Source of the DNA: Bacillota bacterium
GTDB taxonomy: Bacteria; Bacillota; Clostridia; Lachnospirales; Bianqueaceae
Assembly: GCA_017442735.1 (NCBI GenBank)
Contig: JAFRZE010000059.1
Coordinates: 1-39,963, forward strand
Reading direction: 5' to 3'
DNA length: 39,963 nucleotides
The notes beneath the pieces are model-generated. The model was given only the letters and a program-made list of their open reading frames with translations. It ran no database searches and had not been told where the DNA came from. The position numbers and the translations under genes are program-made. Below, in pieces: positions 24,234 to 31,097 of the stretch (position 1 is its first letter; every line of letters begins with the position of its first letter).

Positions 24234-24444
24234 GATGGACTGGAAATTGCAGAAAGTGCTGTTGACCTTCCCTTTTGAGGGCTGAAATCAATGGGACGTG
24301 GGATAGCATTCTTCAAAATCTCGATTGACCTTCCCACTTTTCAGCTCATACACATAAAAGAGTGGGAAGGTCAAATGCATATTTAGAAAAATGATTCCCT
24401 TCTGGCAGATCCAGGCAGCGCCAAAAGGGAAGGAGAAGTGCAGA
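24234..24444 (+). repeat. dispersed hairpin-rich intergenic repeat, copy B
   Basis: Same orientation as copy A (14196). After the shared 49-base block it has a clean 12-bp stem, TGACCTTCCCAC (24326-24337) with GTGGGAAGGTCA (24362-24373), and a TTCCCTT/AAGGGAA pair near its end. Most of the 399-base gap between tex and the APH gene (24096-24494) is this element and the tex promoter; no gene is seen in it. It may also terminate the APH transcript. Confidence 0.6.
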
Positions 24445-24494
24445 TATGAAAAAAACCAGTCCATTTGAAAATAGCTATGGCAATAGATTTATTT

Positions 24495-25286
24495 TTAGAA
24501 CAGTTCATCCAGCAGTTTATAGTAACGAAGCTTATCCCAATCAGGCTCGATTCCCAGATAATCAAACAGACGATCGGGATCAAAGTCCGGATAGACTTTT
24601 CCGCCATAGGCGCCGCTGAAGTTCCAGGCGAGCGAGCGGTGCATCAGGGCGATGTCCACGTACCGGTCCGCGACACCGCTCATGCCAAGGTCGATAAATC
24701 CGCTGATCTTTCCATCTTCGATCATGACATTCGGCATGCAGTAATCTCCGTGGGAGAAAACGGGATCCATCGGCGGAATATGTGTCTCCAGCCATTCCAG
24801 CAAAGCTTTCGGAGATTCGAATCCATCAGGACCGAAGGTCGCCGGATCACAACCGGAAGGATCGAAAAGACCACGTTCAATATAATCCCTGGTACGTGGC
24901 AGCATATGATCCGGGCCAAGGTGCCGGGGACATTCGGTGATATCCACCAGCCAGAGCATCTTCAGTCCATCAGCGATCAGTTTCAGCAGTTCGTCGGATC
25001 GGTCCATCAACCATTCCGTACAGGCCATCTCACCAGTGATCCGGCTCATCAGCAGATACTGATATCCGTCTTTTTCCTCACAGGCGAGCAGCTTCGGGGC
25101 GGGCAGTTTTCCTTCCAGAAAACGCAGCATCTCAGCAAGGCCCTTCGCCTGATCACAGATCTTTTCGATTTTTAGGACACAGTCATCATAAAGACGGATC
25201 TCCGAACCGGACATGCCGGTATCATCCACGGTATAGAGTTTGGATTCGGTAAGTTTCAGGATAGAGACGGGCAGTTCATGTATCAT
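24495..25286 (-). CDS. APH(3')-like aminoglycoside phosphotransferase
   Basis: The 263-residue protein has the length and motifs of aminoglycoside 3'-phosphotransferases: an N-lobe Lys (VLKIEK, about 39), the catalytic Brenner motif HGDYCMPN (His179, Asp181, Asn186), the metal-binding DLG (Asp199) in GFIDLGMSGVADRYVDIALMHRSL, and a short acidic C-terminus ending DELF. The close match around these motifs supports true APH(3') relatives, which phosphorylate the 3'-hydroxyl of kanamycin and neomycin using ATP. Whether it gives resistance is untested. AAGGAG is 8 bases before ATG 25286. It stands alone with its own promoter, which contains a dyad, and no mobile element is next to it, so it looks chromosomal and resident. 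Confidence 0.88.
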   Translation of the reverse strand: MIHELPVSILKLTESKLYTVDDTGMSGSEIRLYDDCVLKIEKICDQAKGLAEMLRFLEGKLPAPKLLACEEKDGYQYLLMSRITGEMACTEWLMDRSDELLKLIADGLKMLWLVDITECPRHLGPDHMLPRTRDYIERGLFDPSGCDPATFGPDGFESPKALLEWLETHIPPMDPVFSHGDYCMPNVMIEDGKISGFIDLGMSGVADRYVDIALMHRSLAWNFSGAYGGKVYPDFDPDRLFDYLGIEPDWDKLRYYKLLDELF

Positions 25287-25320
25287 AAGAAAGACTCCTT
25301 AAAGTCCAGAGAATGAAATG

Positions 25321-25349
25321 ATTATAGCAGATAAGCGATTATCTGGCAA
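25321..25349 (-). promoter_or_regulatory. APH promoter with operator-like dyad in the spacer
   Basis: On the minus strand TTGCCA (25344-25349), 17 bp, TATAAT (25321-25326). The spacer holds a perfect dyad CAGATAA-N4-TTATCTG (25328-25345), suggesting repressor control. Confidence 0.7.
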
Positions 25350-25365
25350 TTGACACGATCCTTTC

Positions 25366-25394
25366 TTGACAGGTTTCGCCGGTTATGCGACAAT
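25366..25394 (+). promoter_or_regulatory. promoter of the aldo-keto reductase gene
   Basis: TTGACA (25366-25371), 17 bp, GACAAT (25389-25394), about 35 bases before ATG 25429. Confidence 0.55.
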
Positions 25395-25428
25395 CCGAAT
25401 AGAAGATGAAAGACAGGAGGATACGAAA

Positions 25429-26544
25429 ATGTCCAATAGTTTGGCGAAAGGTGATTTTAAACTGGGATTTGGGCTGATGCGGCTGCCGCGCACGGAAAGC
25501 AGTGAGATCGATATTCCGCAGGTCAGCGAGATGGTCGACCGTTTCCTGGAAGCGGGCGGAACCTATTTCGATACCGCATTCGCTTATCCGGGTTCAGAGG
25601 AAGCGATCAAAAAAGCACTGGTCACCCGATATCCGAGAGAGAATTATACACTAGCCACCAAGCTGATCGCCAAAGCCGGTGACACCGAGGTCGAAGCGCT
25701 GAAGCAGGAATTCTATACCAGTCTTGAACGGACCGGAGCCGGGTATTTCGACTTTTATCTGCTGCACGCGTTCCAGAGAAATTCCTACTATCTTTATGAT
25801 CAGTACGGTCTGTGGGATTTCGCGAAAGAGCAGAAAGCCAAAGGCCTGATCAAACATCTTGGCTTTTCTTTCCACGCGGATCCGGAACTGCTGGAAGAGA
25901 TCCTGAAAGCGCATCCTGAAGCAGAATTCGTTCAGCTTCAGATCAACTACGCGGACTGGGAAAACCCGGGCGTCGCGTCCCGCCGCAACCTGGAGATCTG
26001 CAAGGCCTACGGCAAGCCGGTCATCGTCATGGAGCCGGTCAAAGGCGGGATCCTGGCCGATCCGATCGATTCGGTCAAAGCGATCTTCGACAGAGAAAGC
26101 AACGGGCTTTCCTATTCCAGCTGGGCAATCCGGTTCGTTGCCGGTCAGGAAGGCGTCATGATGACTCTTTCCGGCATGAGCTCTCTGGCACAAATGGAAG
26201 ATAACCTAAGCTACATGAAAAACTTCCGGCCGCTGGACGAACATGAGATGGAAGTCATCCGCGAAGTCCAGGAAGCCCTGAATAAGGATCAGTCGATCCC
26301 CTGTACCGCCTGCCGCTATTGCACGAAAGGCTGCCCCATGAACATTCCGATCCCGGATATCTTCTCGGTGGAAAACCGGAAGAAAGGCAGTCCGGAGTTT
26401 CGTACGATCCGCGAATACAATATCGTTACACAGGGCAAAGGACGCGCGAGCGACTGTATCCAGTGTGGCCAGTGCGAAGAGGCCTGCCCGCAACATCTGC
26501 CGATCATAGAGCTGCTGGAAAAGTGCCGCGCGTTGGAAGGATAA
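25429..26544 (+). CDS. aldo/keto reductase with C-terminal 2x[4Fe-4S] ferredoxin domain
   Basis: The 371-residue protein has an AKR TIM barrel (LGFGLMRLP; catalytic-type FDTAFAYPGSEEAI; YLLHAF; VMEPVKGG) followed by a short helical link and two cysteine clusters, CTACRYCTKGCP and CIQCGQCEEACP, about 45 residues apart. This is the common anaerobe class of predicted ferredoxin-linked aldo-keto reductases. One residue may matter: the usual active-site Tyr (FDTAYxY) is Phe (DTAFAY), although the second Tyr is present. AGGAGG (25415-25420) is 8 bases before ATG 25429. It is divergent from the APH gene. Substrate unknown. Confidence 0.92.
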   Translation: MSNSLAKGDFKLGFGLMRLPRTESSEIDIPQVSEMVDRFLEAGGTYFDTAFAYPGSEEAIKKALVTRYPRENYTLATKLIAKAGDTEVEALKQEFYTSLERTGAGYFDFYLLHAFQRNSYYLYDQYGLWDFAKEQKAKGLIKHLGFSFHADPELLEEILKAHPEAEFVQLQINYADWENPGVASRRNLEICKAYGKPVIVMEPVKGGILADPIDSVKAIFDRESNGLSYSSWAIRFVAGQEGVMMTLSGMSSLAQMEDNLSYMKNFRPLDEHEMEVIREVQEALNKDQSIPCTACRYCTKGCPMNIPIPDIFSVENRKKGSPEFRTIREYNIVTQGKGRASDCIQCGQCEEACPQHLPIIELLEKCRALEG

Positions 26545-26552
26545 AATAGTAC

Positions 26553-26581
26553 TTGACATTTTTGTCAAGTCATGGTTAAAT
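26553..26581 (+). promoter_or_regulatory. promoter of the first T-box operon
   Basis: TTGACA (26553-26558), 17 bp, TTAAAT (26576-26581). The -35 box lies in a short palindrome, CTTGACA-TTTT-TGTCAAG, which could also be a weak terminator for the gene before. Confidence 0.55.
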
Positions 26582-26587
26582 AGTTCT

Positions 26588-26885
26588 ACTGCGATTTAAT
26601 GCGTTGAAGGAATTATGCGGTGATGGAAGACTTTCAGAGAGTCGCCGGGCGGTGCGAGGCGATAGCGAACATCACAGGCAGTCTGCTTCCCGAGCAGGTC
26701 ATGCCAACGAAGATCATCCGGACGCGTCCGGCTGGTTTTCCAGTAGTTTGACCCGGTAGGCCCCGATACAGGCCATGGACTTGATGGAGTCCGAGAGATG
26801 CCTTTCTGAAATATGGAAGGAATCAGGGTGGTACCGCGAGTAAATTCGTCCCTGAGGCCAAGTATGGCTTCAGGGATTTTATTTT
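26588..26885 (+). promoter_or_regulatory. T-box leader, specifier best read as CUG (Leu)
   Basis: Seen: the Stem I apical motif (CAGAGAGTCGCCGGGCGGTG), T-box AGGGTGGTACCGCG (26825-26838), and a terminator TCCCTGAGGCC/GGCTTCAGGGA (26849-26859, 26866-26876) with a T run. Mid-stem GTGATG (26620-26625) pairs with CATCAC (26670-26675); below it an 11-base loop holds CTG (26683-26685). TGGT in the T-box would pair with a tRNA ending ACCA, which fits Leu and excludes Ser. The base after CTG is C, not the usual purine, so the codon is tentative. Uncharged tRNA should allow read-through into the LeuA-like gene. Confidence 0.85.
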
Positions 26886-26907
26886 GTTTCGAAGAGAGGA
26901 CAGAAAC

Positions 26908-28317
26908 ATGAACGAAATCATCATCACCGACATGACCATGAGGCAGAATCATAGAAATGCCGATTTCTCCCTGAGTTTCCGGGAGAAGATCGAACTGGCC
27001 AAGCTGCTGGACAGACTCGGTGTATCCGCTGTTGAGACGACTCCGATCTCTGAGAGCCGGATCGATTCTCTGTTGATCAAGTCGATCTCATCCGCCGTGA
27101 AAGAGAGTATCGTGGCGGTTCCGGTCGGGCTTGCAGAGGAGAATGTGGACTATGCCGTTAAGGCGCTGGCAGAAGCTGTTCGTCCGCGTCTGGTTATCGA
27201 AGCGCCGGTCAGCGCGGTCCAGATGGAATACCTGGCTTCGAAAAAGCCGGCAGCGCTGCTTGCCGCGATCGAAGCGGTGACGAAAAAAGCCGCAGCGGCT
27301 GTGGATGATGTGGAATTTGTCGCGGAGGACGCGACAAGAGCGGATATGGCCTTTCTGAAACAGGCGCTGGAAACAGCGATCAGCGCCGGCGCGAAGACGG
27401 TCACGTTAAGCGATACGGCCGGAGATATGCTGCCGCACGAGTTCGCCGCATTTCTTACGGATGTCAGGGAAAACGTGCCCGCACTGGAAAAGGTGACACT
27501 GGGCGTGGATTGCAGCAATAAGCTTTCCATGGCGGACGCGAATGCCGTCGCGGCACTGAAACGGGGAAATGCCGGTCAGATCAAGGCCTGCAGCTATAAC
27601 CTGAATTCCATCAGCCTCGAACATATCGCGTTTCTGATCGGAACGCGCGGCGAAAGCCTGAGCGCCGAGACTTCTGTCCGAACCACGCAGCTGCATCGGG
27701 CGATCGGACAGATCGACCGGCTTTGCCGGACCGGCTCTGCAGGCGGATCGGACAAGGGCAGCTCCGAAGATTCGGGGGTATACCTGACGGCCCATGACGA
27801 TATGGAGTCGGTCCTGAAGGCGGTCGCGCAGTTAGGATATGAACTGTCGGAAGAGGACAGCGTGCAGGTGTTCGAGGCGTTCAGCCGGATCGCGGCCAGG
27901 AAAGATAAAGTTTCCACCCGCGAGCTCGACGCGATCGTTGCCTCCGCGGCCATGCAGGTGCCTCCGACGTATGAACTTGTCACTTATGTTATCAATACCG
28001 GAAACCAGATCAATGCTTCCGCGCATATGAAACTACGCAAGAACGGTGAGATCCTTGAAGGGATTTCCCTGGGCGACGGCCCGATCGACGCATCTTTCCA
28101 TACGATCGATGAGATCGTTGGCTTCCACTACGAGCTGGACGATTTCCAGATCCAGGCAGTCACGGAAGGCCGTGAAGCCATGGGTGAAGCGATCGTCAAG
28201 CTGCGCGCGGGCGGAAAACTGTATTCCGGGCAGGGTATTTCGACCGATATCGTCGGTTCCAGTATCCACGCGTATCTCAACGCGCTCAATAAGATCGTCT
28301 ATGAACAGGAAGTCTAA
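26908..28317 (+). CDS. LeuA-like protein with degenerate catalytic metal site
   Basis: The 469-residue protein has the layout of 2-isopropylmalate synthase: an HMGL-type TIM barrel (1 to about 290), linker, and a well-kept LeuA C-terminal regulatory/dimer domain (about 355-469: GDGPIDASFHTIDEI, then ISTDIVGSSIHAYLNALN). But the barrel's catalytic residues are gone. RDGEQ is RQNHR (12-16), and the metal motif HxHND is D201-C-S-N-K205, so both His ligands are missing; GERAGN is absent too. Ordinary LeuA chemistry is therefore doubtful. It could be a regulator that senses leucine through the intact domain, or an enzyme with new chemistry. AGAGG lies 8-9 bases before ATG 26908. It follows a Leu-type T-box and precedes an acyl-CoA synthetase fusion by 15 bases. 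Confidence 0.8.
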   Translation: MNEIIITDMTMRQNHRNADFSLSFREKIELAKLLDRLGVSAVETTPISESRIDSLLIKSISSAVKESIVAVPVGLAEENVDYAVKALAEAVRPRLVIEAPVSAVQMEYLASKKPAALLAAIEAVTKKAAAAVDDVEFVAEDATRADMAFLKQALETAISAGAKTVTLSDTAGDMLPHEFAAFLTDVRENVPALEKVTLGVDCSNKLSMADANAVAALKRGNAGQIKACSYNLNSISLEHIAFLIGTRGESLSAETSVRTTQLHRAIGQIDRLCRTGSAGGSDKGSSEDSGVYLTAHDDMESVLKAVAQLGYELSEEDSVQVFEAFSRIAARKDKVSTRELDAIVASAAMQVPPTYELVTYVINTGNQINASAHMKLRKNGEILEGISLGDGPIDASFHTIDEIVGFHYELDDFQIQAVTEGREAMGEAIVKLRAGGKLYSGQGISTDIVGSSIHAYLNALNKIVYEQEV

Positions 28318-28332
28318 GCAGGTGATTAAAGG

Positions 28333-30843
28333 ATGAAATTATCATTTTCGACCCGTGGATGGGAAAACTACAGTTTTGAGGAGAACGTTCAGACAGCTCT
28401 GACGATGAACTTTGCCGGGTTCGAACTGTACAACCCGCAGAAGCAGGAAGCTCTGATCGGCCGGGGTGGTCCGTTTCACAAGTACGGCGTTGCCGGCACG
28501 ATCCGCGATCTTCGTTCCAAAGGCCTGACGATCCCCGTGATCGATACTTCCTGTGATCTTTCCGGTAATACGGCGGTAGCGGAGCTGAAAGAGCTTTTCC
28601 AGTTGGCGCATGACGCGGATATCCCGTATGTGAGCGCGGTAGCCCTTACGGATCATGAAGACGTGGTCCGTCAGTCGATCGATGAGCTGCTTCCGGCGGC
28701 GATCGCCCAGAAGGTGACGCTGCTCATCAAGACCAGCGGTATCTATGCCGATACCTCCCGGCTGCGTTCTTTGATGGATGATTATGCCTATGACGAACTG
28801 GCGGTCCTCTGGGATATTCATCATCCTTACCGTGATTTTCATGAAAGCGCGGATACGACGATCAAAAACCTTGGCGCTTACGTATGTCATGTGCATCTTA
28901 GGGATTCGCTGGATGACGGCAGCTATGAGATCATCGGCGAAGGAACGCTGCCTGTGGGTGATATGATGCGGGCTCTTTCTTCTATCGATTACGACGGCTT
29001 TATTTCTCTGGAATGGAAGCCCGGTTACCTGGAAGAAGTAGACGATCGGGAGATCATTTTCCCGCATTTCGTCAACTATATGAGCCGGTTTGAGAATACG
29101 CGCGGCAAGAAAAAGACCCTGTACGACAATACCGCGCACAACGGGCAGTATGTATGGAAGAAATACGAGCTAATCAATGAGACGTTCCCGCAGGTGCTCG
29201 ACCGGATGGTGGAAGAGTTCCCGGATCAGTACGCTTTCAAATATACCACCCTGGACTATACTCGTACTTACAGTGAATTCCGTGATGATGTTGACGACTT
29301 TGCGAGAGCTCTCATTTCACTTGGCGTCCGCCGCGGCTCCAAGGTGGCCATCTGGGCCACGAACGTGCCTGCCTGGTTTTTGACTTTCTGGGCAGCGACG
29401 AAGATCGGCGCGATCCTGGTCACGGTCAATACCGGCTACAAGATCCATGAAGCGGAATACCTGCTTCGTCAGTCTGATACGCATACGCTCGTGATGATCG
29501 AATCCTGTCTGGATTCGGATTATAAGGACATTATTCACCGCTTGTGTCCGGAACTGGATCATACAAAACCCGGCGAACCGCTGCGAGCCAAGAAGCTGCC
29601 TTTCCTTAGAAATGTCATTACGGTAGGATTCCGGATGAAAGGGTGCCTCACCCTGGAAGAGGCCATGGACCGCGCGCCGCTCGTGCCGAAGGAAGAGGTT
29701 TACCGGATGGCAGCCCGGGTACAGGCGTCGGATGTCTGCAACATGCAGTATACTTCCGGTACGACCGGATTCCCGAAAGGTGTTATGCTGACGCATTATA
29801 ATGTGGTCAACAACGGTAAATGTATCGGAGACAGGATGGAGCTTTCCACGGCGGACCGGATGATGATCCAGGTCCCCATGTTCCACTGCTTTGGTATGGT
29901 GCTGTCGATGACCTCCTGTATGACCCATGGGGCTACGATCTGCCCGATGCCTTATTTCTCGGCGAAAAACTCACTGGCCTGTATCCGGCAGGAAAAGATC
30001 ACCTGTTTCAACGGTGTTCCGACTATGTATATCGCCATGTTCAACCACGAAGACTACCGGAAGACGGATTTCTCGTATATGCGGACCGGTATCATGGCAG
30101 GTTCGGGCTGCCCGCCGGAGCTTATGCGCCGGGCGGCCAGAGAAGATGAGATGCATATGATCGGTATCCTCAGCGTATACGGACAAACGGAATCTTCCCC
30201 CGGCAGTACGATGGGCGAATGGACCGAAGATTTGTATCTGCGGACGGAAACAGTCGGTTCCGCTTTCCCGAATGTAGAATGCAAGATCATCGATCCGGAA
30301 ACCGGAGAAGAGGTACCGGACGGTGTGAATGGTGAGTTCTGCTCCCGCGGCTACAATACGATGAAAGGCTATTATAAGATGCCGGAGGCCACGGCGGCGA
30401 CGGTCGATGCCGACGGCTGGCTGCATTCAGGCGACCTGGCCTGCCGCGAAAACGGATACTATAAGATCACCGGCCGGCTGAAGGATATGATCATCCGCGG
30501 CGGCGAGAACGTGTACCCGAAGGAGATCGAGGAGTTCATCTACACGCATCCCGCGGTACAGGACGTCCAGGTGATCGGCGTGCCGGACAAGAAATACGGG
30601 GAAGAAGCACTGGCTGAGATCATTCTGAAAGAGGGCATGACCTGTACGAAAGAAGAGATGCTGGACTATATCAAAGCATCGCTGGCGCGCCACAAGGTAC
30701 CGCGCTATATCGAATTCGTGGATTCATTCCCCATGAACGCAGCCGGCAAGATCCTGAAATACAAGATGCGTGAAGAGGCCACGAAACGTCTCGGGCTGGA
30801 AGGTGCTGCCGGCATCGATACGGCGAAAGGACTGGAAAAGTAA
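28333..30843 (+). CDS. TIM-barrel (sugar isomerase-like)/acyl-CoA synthetase fusion
   Basis: The 836-residue protein joins two enzymes. Residues 1-255 form a xylose-isomerase-like barrel (MKLSFSTRGWENYSF; VLWDIHHPYRDF; YVCHVHLRDS; FISLEWKPG, keeping likely metal-binding His/Glu). Residues about 280-836 are an AMP-forming acyl-CoA synthetase: YTSGTTGFPKGVMLTH (P-loop), YGQTESSP, DGWLHSGDLA, GRLKDMIIRGGENVYPKEIEE and the C-terminal PMNAAGKILK with the adenylation Lys. It would activate a carboxylic acid to its CoA thioester with ATP. The RBS AGGTGA is 7-8 bases before ATG. Being in the Leu-type T-box operon suggests a branched acid such as isovalerate, but that is inference. I do not know a pathway requiring this fusion. 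Confidence 0.9.
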   Translation: MKLSFSTRGWENYSFEENVQTALTMNFAGFELYNPQKQEALIGRGGPFHKYGVAGTIRDLRSKGLTIPVIDTSCDLSGNTAVAELKELFQLAHDADIPYVSAVALTDHEDVVRQSIDELLPAAIAQKVTLLIKTSGIYADTSRLRSLMDDYAYDELAVLWDIHHPYRDFHESADTTIKNLGAYVCHVHLRDSLDDGSYEIIGEGTLPVGDMMRALSSIDYDGFISLEWKPGYLEEVDDREIIFPHFVNYMSRFENTRGKKKTLYDNTAHNGQYVWKKYELINETFPQVLDRMVEEFPDQYAFKYTTLDYTRTYSEFRDDVDDFARALISLGVRRGSKVAIWATNVPAWFLTFWAATKIGAILVTVNTGYKIHEAEYLLRQSDTHTLVMIESCLDSDYKDIIHRLCPELDHTKPGEPLRAKKLPFLRNVITVGFRMKGCLTLEEAMDRAPLVPKEEVYRMAARVQASDVCNMQYTSGTTGFPKGVMLTHYNVVNNGKCIGDRMELSTADRMMIQVPMFHCFGMVLSMTSCMTHGATICPMPYFSAKNSLACIRQEKITCFNGVPTMYIAMFNHEDYRKTDFSYMRTGIMAGSGCPPELMRRAAREDEMHMIGILSVYGQTESSPGSTMGEWTEDLYLRTETVGSAFPNVECKIIDPETGEEVPDGVNGEFCSRGYNTMKGYYKMPEATAATVDADGWLHSGDLACRENGYYKITGRLKDMIIRGGENVYPKEIEEFIYTHPAVQDVQVIGVPDKKYGEEALAEIILKEGMTCTKEEMLDYIKASLARHKVPRYIEFVDSFPMNAAGKILKYKMREEATKRLGLEGAAGIDTAKGLEK

Positions 30844-30853
30844 AAAAAGATGC

Positions 30854-30882
30854 TTGACTTTTACTATGGTTTTTGATAGTAT
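30854..30882 (+). promoter_or_regulatory. promoter of the leader peptide-GNAT-RsgA transcript
   Basis: TTGACT (30854-30859), 17 bp, TAGTAT (30877-30882). Confidence 0.7.
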
Positions 30883-30921
30883 CACATGGGCACTGAGAAT
30901 AACGAAGAAAGCGAGGGAATC

Positions 30922-30990
30922 ATGATGACTGCGATGAAAAGTGAGATGGTATCGGCGTATTATGTGATGACCTCGGTTATGTATTTCTGA
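30922..30990 (+). CDS. regulatory leader peptide (22 residues)
   Basis: GAGGG (30913-30917) precedes ATG 30922 by 4 and ATG 30925 by 7 bases. The peptide has six Met and three Tyr; it starts MMTAMKSEMV, has a YY pair at codons 13-14 and ends VMYF. The stop (30988-30990) is 28 bases before an intrinsic terminator. Its last codons (30974-30984) form one arm of an antiterminator. This is the layout of ribosome-controlled attenuation, as before several ribosome-drug resistance genes. The stalling signal is unknown. Confidence 0.65.
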   Translation: MMTAMKSEMVSAYYVMTSVMYF

Positions 30991-31046
30991 TCTGTCAGAT
31001 GAATTGGATCCATATATGAACCGTGGCATTTTGTCACGGTTTTTTA
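30974..31046 (+). promoter_or_regulatory. transcription attenuator: antiterminator versus terminator
   Basis: Terminator: AACCGTG (31019-31025) with CACGGTT (31035-31041), then TTTTT. Antiterminator: CGGTTATGTAT (30974-30984) with ATATAT-G-AACCG (31012-31023), 11 bp with one bulged G, closing over a small TCTGA/TCAGA hairpin. Both need AACCG (31019-31023), so they exclude each other. A ribosome at the leader stop would cover 30974-30984 and favour termination; a ribosome stalled earlier would favour read-through. Confidence 0.7.
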
Positions 31047-31097
31047 TTGCTTAAAGCACGAGGTCTCCATATGATTTTTGTGTCGGAAAAATAACGA

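Noticed and set aside
26676-26690. Reading the first T-box specifier as UCU (Ser)
   Set aside because: UCU would sit next to a purine, but the T-box TGGT demands an A discriminator, while bacterial tRNA-Ser normally has G. CUG gives the same loop length as in the second T-box.
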